Positions 34,004-45,300 of a stretch of 64,000 bases of DNA are shown piece by piece. The notes under the pieces were generated by a model. It was given only the letters and a program-made list of their open reading frames with translations. It did no database searches and was not told the origin of the DNA. Location of the stretch: the NCBI RefSeq assembly GCF_000003815.2, contig NC_049995.1:10344595-10408594 (forward strand). The letters run 5' to 3'. How positions within the stretch are numbered: position 1 is the stretch's first letter; the number at the start of each line of letters is the position of its first letter. The position numbers were made by a program, and so were the translations under genes. The stretch is from Branchiostoma floridae. Lineage: Eukaryota > Chordata > Leptocardii > Amphioxiformes > Branchiostomatidae.

Positions 34004-37000
34004 TTAGCTTTTGGATGTGGGAAGACTTTCGACCTTCTTGGCGAAGGCTCGGATGTCCGCAGCCACTAAGGCAGGCTTCTCGAATGCAGGGAAATGTCCT
34101 CCGTCCGGCATGAGAGTGTAGTGGACGAGGTTAGTGTAGAAGAGGGAGCACCAGGCCTCCGGGTTGTGGCCAAGCTCGTGAGGAAACGCCGCATTTCCTG
34201 TCGGCACGGTAACCAGCATGCTAAAAGAGCAAAAAACACGTCATTGATATTAGATAAAGCTTATTGCAAATTCTTGCCCGTGGCCTAATTGCAGGTAACA
34301 TGAGACATTCAGACAAAGTAAAAAACAATATCAAAGGTGTCTACTCTAGTCTAAAACTAGTAAAAGCTAGGTCCTGGGTTATTGGGTTCGACTCCTTTTT
34401 CGAAGACAGTTGAAGACGAAGTAGAAACAAGGAGGCGGGGTGAGGGGTAGAAGATTAACGCAATCTCGCCCTAGTTCTCGCAACTCTCGCGAGAACTGGG
34501 TCATTCCGTGATCAAGATGGACTGATAGCCATCGAAAATTTGGAGGTACGTGTGTTTACCTTTAAAAAGTAGTTACTGTTTGACGAAAATTCTACTAACT
34601 GTGTTTTAGTGATTGTTTTGCATGGCTTAACCATGTACTGCATACGAAATTCCACTTGCTAGTCTATCCCCATAAACCTACGCGTTGGTTTCCATTGCCT
34701 TGCCGGAAAACAACTCCTTGTAGAGCCTCGCGGATGACGTGATGGTTCCAGTCGTCCAGTATATCATCACACTGGTCAGCAACTCATCCTGGGGAGGAGA
34801 ACACAAGATGGAGATTACACTGGGAAGGAGAGCAGAGAACAGAATATTCAACAAGGCATCTTGGGAAGGAGATCACACAAATAGAGATTACACTGGGAAG
34901 GAGAACAAAATATTTATCAAGGCATCTTGGGAAGGAGAACACACAGATAGAGATTACACTGGGAAGGAGAACAGGATATTCATCAAGGCATCCTGGGAAG
35001 GAGAACACAAGATTGTGATTACACTGGGAAGGAGAACAGGAAGCTGATTGGTCATTCATAATGAGGAAAGCTTCAGACGTCAGTGTAATTCAGAGGTATC
35101 ACAGCACATTCAGATAGAATTGCCGGAACATTCTGTGGATTTTGACAAGGTGAAGATACCGGATTCTGAACTAGATAACTTTTTTTTCAGGGGAGTCAAA
35201 GAGGCCATCTACATCAAAGCTCATGAACCTTCCCTCAACCGAGATGGGGGCCTATATAGGCTCTCAAGCACCTTTGATCCTTTGCTGACGTCATACTTCC
35301 GGTCTGGATGTGTGACATTAGACTTTGGGTCTAATGTCTAAACTTGTAAAGGATCAGAGCACTGATCGAAAGCTTATTGGTAAGCGCTTGATTTTTGTGT
35401 ACGGTAATAAAGTTTTAAAATGTATCATAATAAAGGGTTAATGATCGTTAATGCCCCGCCAGGAGGTGTATATGGTGAGATAATCCCTGGTCAGGTCATT
35501 GGCCAACTCCATCTGGCTATATATTGATTATCGTCACAGATGAACTTACATTCGACGGTCAGGCGAAAGTTCATCGAGTTGTTCTTTCCTCGTCTAACCT
35601 TCATTTTGCCACAACTAAGCGCCATTACCAAGACTATGTAAATTAAAAGAAATGTTTTTTGATACCTTGGTGTAATATTTCTCCAGCCCTCCGTCAGCCA
35701 AGTCCCTGTTTGCTGGGTTTGTCCAAGTGGAGAATTTCTCGAGAATGTAGGCGGCCAGACCCACAGGGGAGTCATTCAGGGCAAAACCTAACAGACACAA
35801 GTTTTGGCATTGATTAAATCATTAATTAATTAATTGATTGATTGATTGATTGATTAGTTGCTTGTAACTTCTGTGTACATTCAGGACCAGCTAATGTACA
35901 GTCCAGGTCCACAAGATCAGGTCCAGGTCCGGACCTGAACCCGGACCTAATTGTCTGTGAAACTTTACGAATGGATGATACACAAAACAATAATGGTCGA
36001 TTTCGCTTCTAAGGATTCTGTTCGGTGACTTCCACTGCCATTTAAAACCCTATCTTTATATGAAACAACACTGACTTTATTAACTTAAACAGAGTTTGAC
36101 TATTAAAACTTGAAAAAATGAGTCAACTCTTGTTTATTACTTACTTATCTCTTGTTATTTTCTTGGACCAGTAAGCGGACTCAAAATGCGTTATTTCCTG
36201 CCGGTATGATAATATGTTCATTTTGATAGGACCAAAATCTGGTCCACTGATTTTTTTCTGGACCAGTTTTTCTGGACCGGTCCAAGAAGAAAAAACGGTT
36301 TTATACAGGAACATCGCAACGGTACCCATAAATACAGTTACATGCTGTATGTTGGATTCACTGAACCAAATTGCTAGCTAGTGGCATGAAAATACATTAT
36401 GTAAGATAACTTTTACTCACTTACCGACAGTATCCGGTTTGGTTGCCTGTAAGTGCATGTATCCTGTCTCCTGTAATAATAGCAGAAATTTCTCGCCGGA
36501 GGGGTAAACCTGGAAAAGAAATGATAAGAAACACCCTTCAAGATAAGGATACGAGATACGAAAATCGAACCTTCTGCTCCAGTACCACAAAAAAACCGCT
36601 AGGGTCACATAATTCGACGAGATCTCTTTTGCATATCAATTCATAGTTAGAATATAAACCTGTCATTGACGAAAGGTAATGGATTCTGCCTGAAACGACT
36701 GACCGTTTCCAAAATCAAATCCAGATGCTTGAGTAACTGCTATTTGGTGTATCTTATTACCTGGATGTCTAACTTTCACCAACATACCTATCTAATATGA
36801 GCTAAAAAAAGAAAAGAACTAGAAACAATCATGTCTTCAAGTGCCAGAGTTACCAACCTAGGATTGACGTGTTCAAAAATAGAGTGAAATATGTTATCAC
36901 CAAGCACAGTAGGGGCATCTTCTCTGGACAGTTTTAAAGAACACTTGCCGATAATTGTGCAAAAGCTAGGTGTGACAGTGTAATATAACCAGCTGCTGCC

Positions 37001-40000
37001 GCGCCACGTGCCTGCGAAGCTGGTGTGTGTTATACCGGCTATATAGATACAGATACAGAAGCTGGTGTGTTACGCCGAAGGGTGGTTATACCGGCTATTA
37101 TAATAGATACAGGTACAGAAGCTGGTGTGTTACGCCGAAGGGTGGTTATACCGGCTATATAGATACAGATACAGAAGCTGGTGTGTTACGCCGAAGGGTG
37201 GTTATACCGGCTATATAGATACAGATACAGATACAGTATCATTGATACTCATTTACAAAACTACGTACCCGGTCGTATTCTTCCGGCTTGATTCCCACCA
37301 GCGAAGGAAACACACTGCCCACCATCGTACGGAGTATCCACCTCGGGTCACCGGTGTTAACGACAACCATGTTGCTGTGCAGTCCCGTTATCACGCTGCA
37401 TCACGGGTAAAATAGAAGAGACCAATCAGAAACGATCATATTGCTATATGCCATATTTCAAGATGCGTATTCTTGGCCTTTCCAAATGCCTTGAAATTAT
37501 TCTTGGCCTTTTTTCCAAACACAGAATTCTTCATTGATAAGGTCAAAGTTCAGGTATCATACCGTACCTTGGCTTCTGTAGAGTCATAATACGTGTGATA
37601 ATCGCACCCCAGTCTCCGCCCTGTACATAGAACTTCTGAAAACCCAGCCTCTCCATAAGCTTATGGAACATCTGGGCTGCAGCAATCGGGTCAAAACCTG
37701 TACGGAGATCGGATGAACAACCAGTTAACAGCTGTAAGATGTCAATATGTGTACAAGAGCAGTAAGGCCACAATGACTTAATTTCATTGATGGAATCCTT
37801 AAAACGAATGCACGACAGCTTGTTGTTGTTGCCAAGATGGAACAAGTCCTCTGTGCCCCCTTACCCTGGAAGCCAGATCTTCTGGCAAGCTGTAAGATGT
37901 CAATGTGTACAAGAACAGTAAGGCCACACTGACTTAATTTCATTGATGGAATCCTTAAAACGAATGCACGACAGCTTGTTGTTGTTGCCAAGATGGAACA
38001 AGTCCTTTGTGCCCCCTTACCCTGGAAGCCAGATCTTCTGGCAAGCTGTAAGATGTCAATGTGTACAAGAACAGTAAGGCCACACTGACTTAATTTCATT
38101 GATGGAATCCTTAAAACGAATGCACGACAGCTTGTTGTTGTTGCCAAGATGGAACAAGTCCTTTGTGCCCCCTTACCCTGGAAGCCAGATCTTCTGGCAA
38201 GCTGTAAGATGTCAATGTGTACAAGAACAGTAAGGCCACACTGACTTAATTTCATTGATGGAATCCTTAAAACGAATGCACGACAGCTTGTTGTTGCCAA
38301 GATGGAACAAGTCCTCTGTGTCCCCTTACCCTGGAAGGCAGACCTTCTGGCAAGCATAAAATTCTGATTGACCAGGGTTGCTATTAGGTGACATGTGGCC
38401 ACAATTTTATTTTGGAGAACAGGCGAAAATCAATGCGCATGCGGATGTCATCCATAAAATTGAATTACTACCTGTCATATATAAAATGTTACAAAAAGTT
38501 CTTTGTCTATCATTTCTTTGATGACGTTTGTTTGTAAAAAAACTGAGGGCTGCACGCAACAACAACAAAGAAGCTTTCCAAGTCTCGCCACAGTCTAGTA
38601 AACTTTTAGCTAAACGCTGAACTTTGTAAACAAACTACTTACGTGGCTGGATAAATACTCGAATACATAGCCAAGCGCAAAGTACACTCATTCAACCGTT
38701 ATAAAGCCGTGAATTCAAACGTGTTGGAATTGGGCCTGTGATTTGTTGGCAACCTTTTAAAAACTTATTAAACTTCTGGACTAATCTAAATATTGTCTTC
38801 ATCTCTTTTGCATATTGATTCATAGTTCGGATAGAAAAATTTGTTCTCCAACTGTATCTCTTTTTTGCATATTAATTGATAGTTAGGATCTATGAACCTT
38901 CTCTCCAACGATGTATCGTTAGTGTCACTGACAAAAAGTAGTGGATTCTGCCTGAAACGTCTGACCAGTTCCAAAATCATATCCAGTTGCTCGAGTAATT
39001 GCTATTTGGCGTACATTGCATCCTCCTAACGCCCGGTCCCCAACGGCATTAGCCTATGGGGCCCTGCTATCTAAATGCCTACCAGCGGTTATTATGATTG
39101 TCGCTACAAACCAGCCGTCAACCAATCAGAGAATAGGCTTTTCTTGGGCTTTTTGTTGTCGAAAGCTGTCTCGCAAAGGGCTCTGGGAAGCTATCAGCCA
39201 ATCATGTTACGTCTTACATAGCACCATCCTCCTACGCCCGATCCCCAGCGGCTGACAGCCCATATAAGGGTAAGCTCATTAATATTCATAAGCAGGGCGA
39301 CGAGGAACTGAAAGTAACTGCGGGTAGGCCATGAGATAGCAGGGCCCCATAGGCTGAGTCAGCTAGCCGTTGGGGACTGTGCGTAGGAGGATGCGTACAT
39401 TGTCGTCAATAGTTTATACAATGTAAACAAAGACAATGACATTATTGATGCATTTCTTTATAATAGAGGAAGAGACACCCACCTTTCTTGTGTGGCGCCT
39501 CGGAGAAGCCATAACCAGGGATGGAGGGGGCAATGACCTCAAACACATCATCCTCACTCCCCCCATGACTAGTGGGATCTACCAACATCGAGATCATCTT
39601 ATAAAACTCAAACACCGAACCTGGCCAACCGTGAACGATCAATATGGGTTTAGCGGTTTGTCCTGGCTTCAGTTTGGGTTTAGCGTGGATAAAGTGTAGA
39701 TCTATTCCCTCAATGTTTGTCTTATAATGGGGCAACGTGTTTAAGTATGCCTCTTGTTTTCTCCAATCGTATTCATCCCTCCAGTAGGTGATGATATCTT
39801 TCATGTAGTCGACACGGGTGCCATACTGAAACTCTACATCTTCCAGAGCTTCGAACAGGCGTACGTTTTTCAAACGGTTGTTGAGATCTACTAGGGTAGC
39901 GTTCGGTATGTTTATAGAGATTTGTTGTATCTTGTCGTGATCTTTTGGCAAGGATGTTGGATTTGCCCCCCTCCCCCAGTAGTTGTCTTGGAACTTGAGC

Positions 40001-40089
40001 GGTTCTGCTGGCGTGTTGAGGACTCCGCTAAAGATGAGACCGGTCGCCACGGCAACCAAGACGATCAAAGTGGTGATCTTCCAGCCCAT
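34004..40089 (-). CDS. EPHX1-like: Microsomal epoxide hydrolase-like gene B
   Basis: Seven coding exons: 39483-40089, 37568-37697, 37269-37395, 36425-36509, 35666-35787, 34682-34788, 34004-34220; 464 residues, TAA stop. The residues just above the ATG follow a good acceptor (tttatttacag), so there is a 5' UTR intron. An N-terminal membrane anchor (TTLIVLVAVATGLIF) is followed by the epoxide hydrolase N-terminal region. Core motifs are HGWPGS, VQGGDWGA (nucleophile Asp), ETGYMHLQATKPDTVG and RLYKE (lid tyrosines), FPHE and DGGHF (Glu and His of the triad). Expected activity is hydrolysis of epoxides to diols on the ER membrane. Exon 5 is almost identical to that of gene C. The introns are unusually rich in minisatellites: an exon-6 acceptor array, a 55-60-bp array and a 156-bp array. 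Confidence 0.95.
34250..34425 (+). repeat. Dispersed repeat with cttgcccgtggcctaattgc, copy 2
   Basis: Same ordered blocks as 22441-22640, here about 30 bp upstream (gene sense) of exon 7 of hydrolase B. Confidence 0.6.
34789..35045. repeat. Minisatellite made of exon-6 3' splice site copies, gene B
   Basis: The true junction on the gene strand is ttctcctccccag/gatgag at 34789. Going upstream in the gene, the sequence repeats as ttctccttcccag/gatgcc and cccag/tgtaatctc in units of about 66 bp, four times or more. Each unit keeps a pyrimidine tract and AG, so each could act as a decoy acceptor. Confidence 0.88.
35190..35540 (+). repeat. Dispersed repeat, copy 3 (gaaagcttattggtaagcgc family)
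   Basis: Contains gacgtcatacttccggtctg, aggatcagagcactgatcga and aagcttattggtaagcgc, then further on gtcacagatgaacttacatt, all shared with 16625-16860. It lies in intron 5 of hydrolase B. Confidence 0.6.
35821..35862. repeat. ATTA/ATTG tetranucleotide run
   Basis: aattaattaattgattgatt and further GATT units, starting about 30 bp above exon 5 of hydrolase B. Confidence 0.9.
35885..36335. mobile_element. GGTACC-type MITE, copy 2
   Basis: GGTCC-rich left part (tcaggtccaggtccggacct), internal shared words in the opposite order to copies 1 and 3, and a right end with gaccggtccaagaagaaaaa and acggtaccca. It lies in intron 4 of hydrolase B. Termini are degraded. Confidence 0.6.
36616..36775 (+). 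repeat. Dispersed repeat (ggattctgcctgaaacg family), copy 1
   Basis: Runs tctcttttgcatatcaattc, ggattctgcctgaaacgact and ttccaaaatcaaatccag. The same order is found at 38800-39015, and a reverse fragment is at 48858-48905. All three copies are in introns of hydrolases B and C. Confidence 0.65.
37016..37232. repeat. Minisatellite, four units of 43-62 bp
   Basis: Units agctggtgtgttacgccgaa plus gggtggttataccggctata plus a variable GATACA tail. The first unit lacks the middle part. It is in intron 3 of hydrolase B, about 40 bp from exon 3. ORFs across it are artefacts. Confidence 0.92.
37723..38355. repeat. Minisatellite, about four 156-bp units
   Basis: Units contain gctgtaagatgtcaatgtgt, ttcattgatggaatccttaa and gatggaacaagtcctttgtg with spacing near 156 bp. 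The two central units are nearly identical, which suggests recent homogenisation. The array starts about 25 bp from exon 2 of hydrolase B, within intron 1. A 225-codon ORF across it is a repeat artefact. Confidence 0.95.
38800..39015 (+). repeat. Dispersed repeat (ggattctgcctgaaacg family), copy 2
   Basis: Same ordered words as 36616-36775, with a duplicated ttttgcatattgattcatag start block. Its right end is interrupted by the MITE at 39018. Confidence 0.65.
39018..39393. mobile_element. MITE with ~55-bp TIRs and cgtacatt duplication
   Basis: Left terminus gcatcctcctaacgcccggt continues to catggggccctgctatc-like sequence and is mirrored at 39335-39393. The 7-8 bp gtacatt flank occurs on both sides, suggesting hAT-type insertion (8 bp), although the exact end base is ambiguous. 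A third, internal copy of the terminus (atcctcctacgcccgatccc) sits near 39228. Confidence 0.8.
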
Positions 40090-40183
40090 GACTGTAAATA
40101 AATAAAAAGAAAGTCACGTAATTGTAAAATGATAACGTACAATTCTGATACATAACGTAACATACATATAATAACATACATTC

Positions 40184-40387
40184 TCATAATTCCGCCAGGT
40201 GCCATTATACCGCCACCTCAAAAAAACGTTGTTATAGAGGCCTTCTCAAGATTGTCTTCATCACCTAGATATCTGAATTGTATTACATTTAGGATATTAT
40301 AATAACAGTTCAAGACAATCTTGGGAAGACCTGTATACTAAACGTTTTTTGAGGTGGTGGTATAATGGCACCCGGTGGAATTATGAT
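40184..40387. mobile_element. ~200-bp MITE upstream of hydrolase B
   Basis: Left tcataattccgccaggtgcc plus attataccgccacctcaaaa is mirrored by ttttgaggtggtggtataat and ggcacccggtggaattatga. Arms of about 48 bp have few mismatches. It lies about 95 bp above the ATG, within the inferred 5' UTR intron. Confidence 0.85.
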
Positions 40388-40399
40388 AGTCGATGTTAC

Positions 40400-43300
40400 A
40401 TCCATTCAACTAAACAAGTTTAAAAACTAGGCTTCAGGTGATCATATCTCTGCTGTTCTTTTTCAACTGAACATTTTGCTGTATATAACGTAACATTTAT
40501 TTGAAGGCCTATTCATTATCCTTTACAACAGTTGCGATATGGTCTGACACAGTATTTATAATCACTGATCGGCACCAAATCTGATTATGTGATAGCCGCG
40601 TCGACTGCCAGAGGGCTTCCTTGCATGCAGTATCATAATACCAAACCGAAAGAATTCCTTTGTTTAAAGACAAACAGAAAACCAGTTTCCTCTTAAAATC
40701 GTTGATAGTTAAACCCACAATTTGTAGATAAAGTGGGGCTTCTTCCTCTGCTTTAAAAAAAGGTAAACCCAACCCAACCCAGTCCCGAGCCCGTGGAAGG
40801 ACCCTACCGGCACGTGGTCAATCAGTCGGAGAAGGGGGGATATTATGTTACAGCTTTGAGACATATACCACAACCCTATAGCTTGTCAAACTGGAATCCA
40901 GTCCTTATATGGCTAGGGCGGCCTACGTAGCTAGTGTAAACTCTCTACGGGGCAGATAAAGCTTCCTGCCGTCGGGGTAACTTCTGCACCCGGTAGTATT
41001 TTCACGCGGTAATACTTTGCCTAGTTGGCAAAGCCGCTCAAGCCACGTATTTAGGATTCATTTAGGACTGAATTCGAGGTTTGAGGCATTGGCTCAACCA
41101 CCAACAAGTAGTATGAGACTCCGCGCTAATACTGGCGCTTGAATATTGCCGATTCTAGCTACCGTGGAAAACGAGATCTAGACTTCTAGTATTGCCAGAA
41201 GAAGTGATCACAGCACCAACAGTCAACAGAATAGATAGGACCATGGAAGATCATCCCATCATGTACAACTACAAAGCTCTGGACAGACCATACAAACCAA
41301 CTATGCCTCAGTTACAAATAGAACGAGGAGTGGTTTCAACTGGAGCGAGACTCCTACCTAACCGAAGAACTCTAATCTACTCTACTCTACTCTACTCTTT
41401 AGCCATGCATGACAAATCCCCGGTGTGCTTATTGGGAAGACCTGCGCTTGGCGACTGAACAAATTCTATGCCGGCGCCCCTGACTAAAAATCTGGTTTTC
41501 CAGGGTAGATTCGAACACGCATACCGTTTCTGCTGGAACAGAATAAGCAAGAAATGCACTCCTAGGTGGACTGTGTGCGTTCTAAGCATAAAAGTTGCAT
41601 ACAAAGCTTCAAGCCCATTCCGTCTGCTCTCTAGATCTCCTTGCTATTGAAGTCTTTGTGCCATGATATGGCACTAAGTTTTAGGTTCAGTGCCTATTTT
41701 CACACCACTTAACGAATCCATAACACTATATATTTCCAGCTCCCAGGCCAAGATACATAATAGAACTTTATTGCGCGACAATTGTATCAGGTACAATGTA
41801 TGGCAATTTGTATATACATGGGAGTTGAACTATATTGCAAATAAATCTAAGAACTAATCTAATGTAATGAAACAGTATAAACAATCTAGATACATATGAC
41901 CACATATTTTTTTTTCTTACCCCCAAAATGCCTATATATGGCCATAGGCTACCGGCCCTTGCCGGGCTCGCCGATACAACAGTACACCCCTGGAGACAAC
42001 TACCCTGCCCCTCCCCCTCCCGTGCACACTGTACCACACCCGTAGTACATATATTGAAAGTCATAGAAGTTTTATCAAGAAAAACGAGGAAATTATAATC
42101 TCATACCTGATAAAGAGATGTCCAGGGGTTGTCAGAAGTTGTGTAGAACAATGTAGGTCGTATCTTAGTCGTACGAACCAGTTTGTGCATGCACTGGTTC
42201 CGGTATGTGGATGCAACGATGGGTGTGTTAGACCTATCGGCCGTTGACCTCTGCCCTTTGTGGCATATTTGCCTCAGATTAAATGTTTGCGTAGCTTGCC
42301 CCACCTTTAGCACAGAATACAGTGGTTCACGGCACACCTTTACACAGCATGTAGACATATCGTTATTGAAAAAAATGACATCCAATTATTAAAATGATAC
42401 CAGGTGTAAATTTAATGATACTATTATCTCAGCGAAGTGGTCATTGATAGGGTAGTCCTGTCAATAGTGGGAAATGATTACGTTATAATTGACAGGTGAG
42501 GAGCACGGAGAGAGAGAAGCGTGCTCAGTCTAATGCTCTGTCCGGCTCCGGTGACCCTTACAATAGGGCGATCCACCGCGCGAGCAAGGGCGTACCATAT
42601 CCAACTAGAGTTCGGCGACCTGACATACCTCCACTAAGGACGATGATGTAACGTCCTTGCCTCCACGAAATATTTAGCGCTTTTGTAGATGTTATGCAAA
42701 TGACATACACATTAACATAATTAATGCATGGTAATGCTCATCAATGATTAGCTTACACATGTCACAAGTTTAAAAATCCCATCATTTATATATGTATAAT
42801 TAAGTGTTTTTGCCATTTTGCATTAATTATTCAAACAAGTCCTCATTTTGCATGTTTGGTATCTGTGTATGTTAAAACAGTTATGAATTACATTTTTACA
42901 GGCCAGTTTTGTCACACCCCACCAACACACCAAGTATGAAACCATCTACTTCCAGTGGTTCTTGAGTTATGTTGACAGACACACACACACACAAATGCTA
43001 GTGAAAATATAACCTCCATAATACTTCATGGAGGTAATTACATAGGATGGCCCAGATTGGATCATCCTTACACCATAAAAAAACAATCTAGAGATAAAGC
43101 AAATAATGACAAGAATTCTTTCTTTATCAAAACAGTTTTATTCCTTTATCAAATCACACTGCAGGCTTATACACATGTAAAATAGAAAATTTGACACAGT
43201 ATAGAATTTCTTTCATTCTGTAACAGATGTGACCCTTGACTGGAGAAGTATGTTTATTTCATTAGCATATATGCTAATTAGTGGCCTCCACCAAAGCAAC

Positions 43301-44511
43301 ATAATTTTCATAAAAAGAGCAAAATTTACAAATTAAGTCACAGACGTCGTCATACATTTGGTTTAATCATTACTGTTCATCAAACTATATATCTGGAATA
43401 GATGATTAGATCCTAACTTCTATATTAGCTAGCAGTGCATACTATCAAACTGTACACTTCTATATCTAGATGTTCAAAATGTACAATTTCAAGTATACTT
43501 TTTGTGACTCAAGTATACTTTACACTTTTGCTATACAATTTAAAAGCTACAGAGATCAACTGACACAAACCTTAGTCCAAGAGCTTGACTACATGATTAG
43601 ATTGAGACACCTACTATCAACTTTTGCGGCAATATGCTCGATTCCTGTTACAGCAGCCATTTTGGATTTTCTGGGGTCATTGCATCAAAATGAGGCTAGC
43701 CTGGCCATGATTGAAAGCATGTACAAAACTCTAGTGTAGGTCTTCAGTGGTAGCTTTGCTCCTATATCTTAAACTGCAAGATATGTGCCTGTTTATGTAG
43801 ACAAGGCTGCTCTATCTCAAAGACCATGATCAGTGCTCACGTAAGAAATTAATCTTTGTAGTTCTCTCAGATAATATTTCCCATAAAGATTATGTCTATG
43901 GTGGCCACCTATCCATTCAGACCAGGGAGGCCTCTTGAGAGGTCTTTTTGGGCAGTTTAAACTATACGGGTACTCTGCGCAATAGACTGATCCCACAATC
44001 CCACCTCCCTCAAACAAAATGTAGAAATGCCTATCAAAGCCAGATATTTGCAGCTACTCTCTTATTGGTCAAATCTCTAATTGCCATAATCTCATTGGTT
44101 GAACTTTTAATTATGATCTATTTTACACTTACCATGTTAATCTGTAACACCTTATCATTGTGCGTACTTCACATAAATTACTCATATACTGGAATCAACA
44201 CTACTCTCCAGTACATGCCTCTCCACTTAGCATCACAAAGGACAATAACTTTTCCTATGGTATTGTTTACCATATAGGGAACTATGCAAAAATGATTTAT
44301 ATTTGAGTGACATTTGCATACAATTCTTAGGAGTTAGTGAATTGACATGTCCATCCAGTTTTTCTAGTTCGCTGTACTTGTATTGAATTACTGACAGTAA
44401 TCATACTAGTGATGTTGAAGAAGAGTGATGGATGTCACTTGAAGCGTCTGGAAGTAAATCTCCATTTTTCATCCAGTTGTAAAGATTGATTTATATTTGA
44501 ATAACACTACT
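40400..44511. other. Intergenic region between hydrolases B and C
   Basis: No supported gene in about 4.1 kb. Short ORFs (for example 41192-41458 and 43470-43739) have no recognisable domain. Repeat-like stretches are seen near 42420-42700 and 42950-43020 (a gttcttgagttatgttgaca-type tail followed by CA units). The 5' UTR exon of hydrolase B should lie here but was not identified. Confidence 0.45.
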
Positions 44512-45264
44512 TTACTGTTGTGTCCCTTTTTCAGGAGTATCCAGAGCCTCCACTTTCCTTGCGAATGCTCGAATGTCCTCGGCCAGCAAAGCAGGCTGTT
44601 CGAAGGCCGGGAAATGCCCGCCGGTGGGCATGGTGGTGTAGTGGACCAGGTTAGGGTAGCCCCAGTAGCAAAAGGACTCAGGCACGTGGCTAATGATCTC
44701 ATGAGGAAATGCTACCACACCTGATGGTACTGTCACTGGTAGGCTGGAGAAAACATGGAAGAGAAAATGATTCAACGATTCCATTCCAAACCAATTTTAT
44801 TTTATTCGTTTTTTTAATAGGGATGGGTACCGGTACAGAAAATTCAGGTCCAGGTCCGGTTCAGGTCCAGAGGATCAGGTCCAGGTCCGGACCTGATTCA
44901 GTATGACTCATACCAATGGTCCATTTTACTACAAAGAAATCTGTTTGGTGGAGTATCAGACTTACACTGGCGTTTTAAAATCCTTCAACACTGACTGCAC
45001 CTGCAGCTGTAAAACTTGGTAGAAATTACACTATAAACTCTACTCTACTTCACTCTTGCTATTTTTTTCCACCTGCAAGCGACAAAACGTGTGAATGCCT
45101 GATAAAATAATCTGTTAATTTTCTAATCGGTCCAACATTCTGTCTGCTGTACCGATACCCAGCCCTATTCTTCGTCCTTACTTCATGTTTCTTTTTTTTT
45201 GTTACCAATCGACATATGTGGAATTGCAGAAACACACACGCACCATACGGACACACACACAAAG

Positions 45265-45300
<36 letters not shown>

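Noticed and set aside
34739-35047. 102-codon plus-strand ORF with a 22-residue repeat
   Set aside because: It is antisense to hydrolase B and follows from the 66-bp acceptor array.
37723-38355. CRISPR-like array
   Set aside because: The whole unit repeats, with no distinct spacers, and the genome is eukaryotic.
37725-38402. 225-codon repetitive ORF
   Set aside because: Its repeats equal the 156-bp minisatellite, whose period (156 = 3 x 52) keeps any frame open by chance.
41192-41458. 88-codon ORF between hydrolases B and C
   Set aside because: No domain, no splice continuation, and it ends in a CTCTA simple repeat.
43470-43739. 89-codon ORF in the B/C intergenic region
   Set aside because: Short, AT-rich, and no recognisable family or homologous segment elsewhere in the window.
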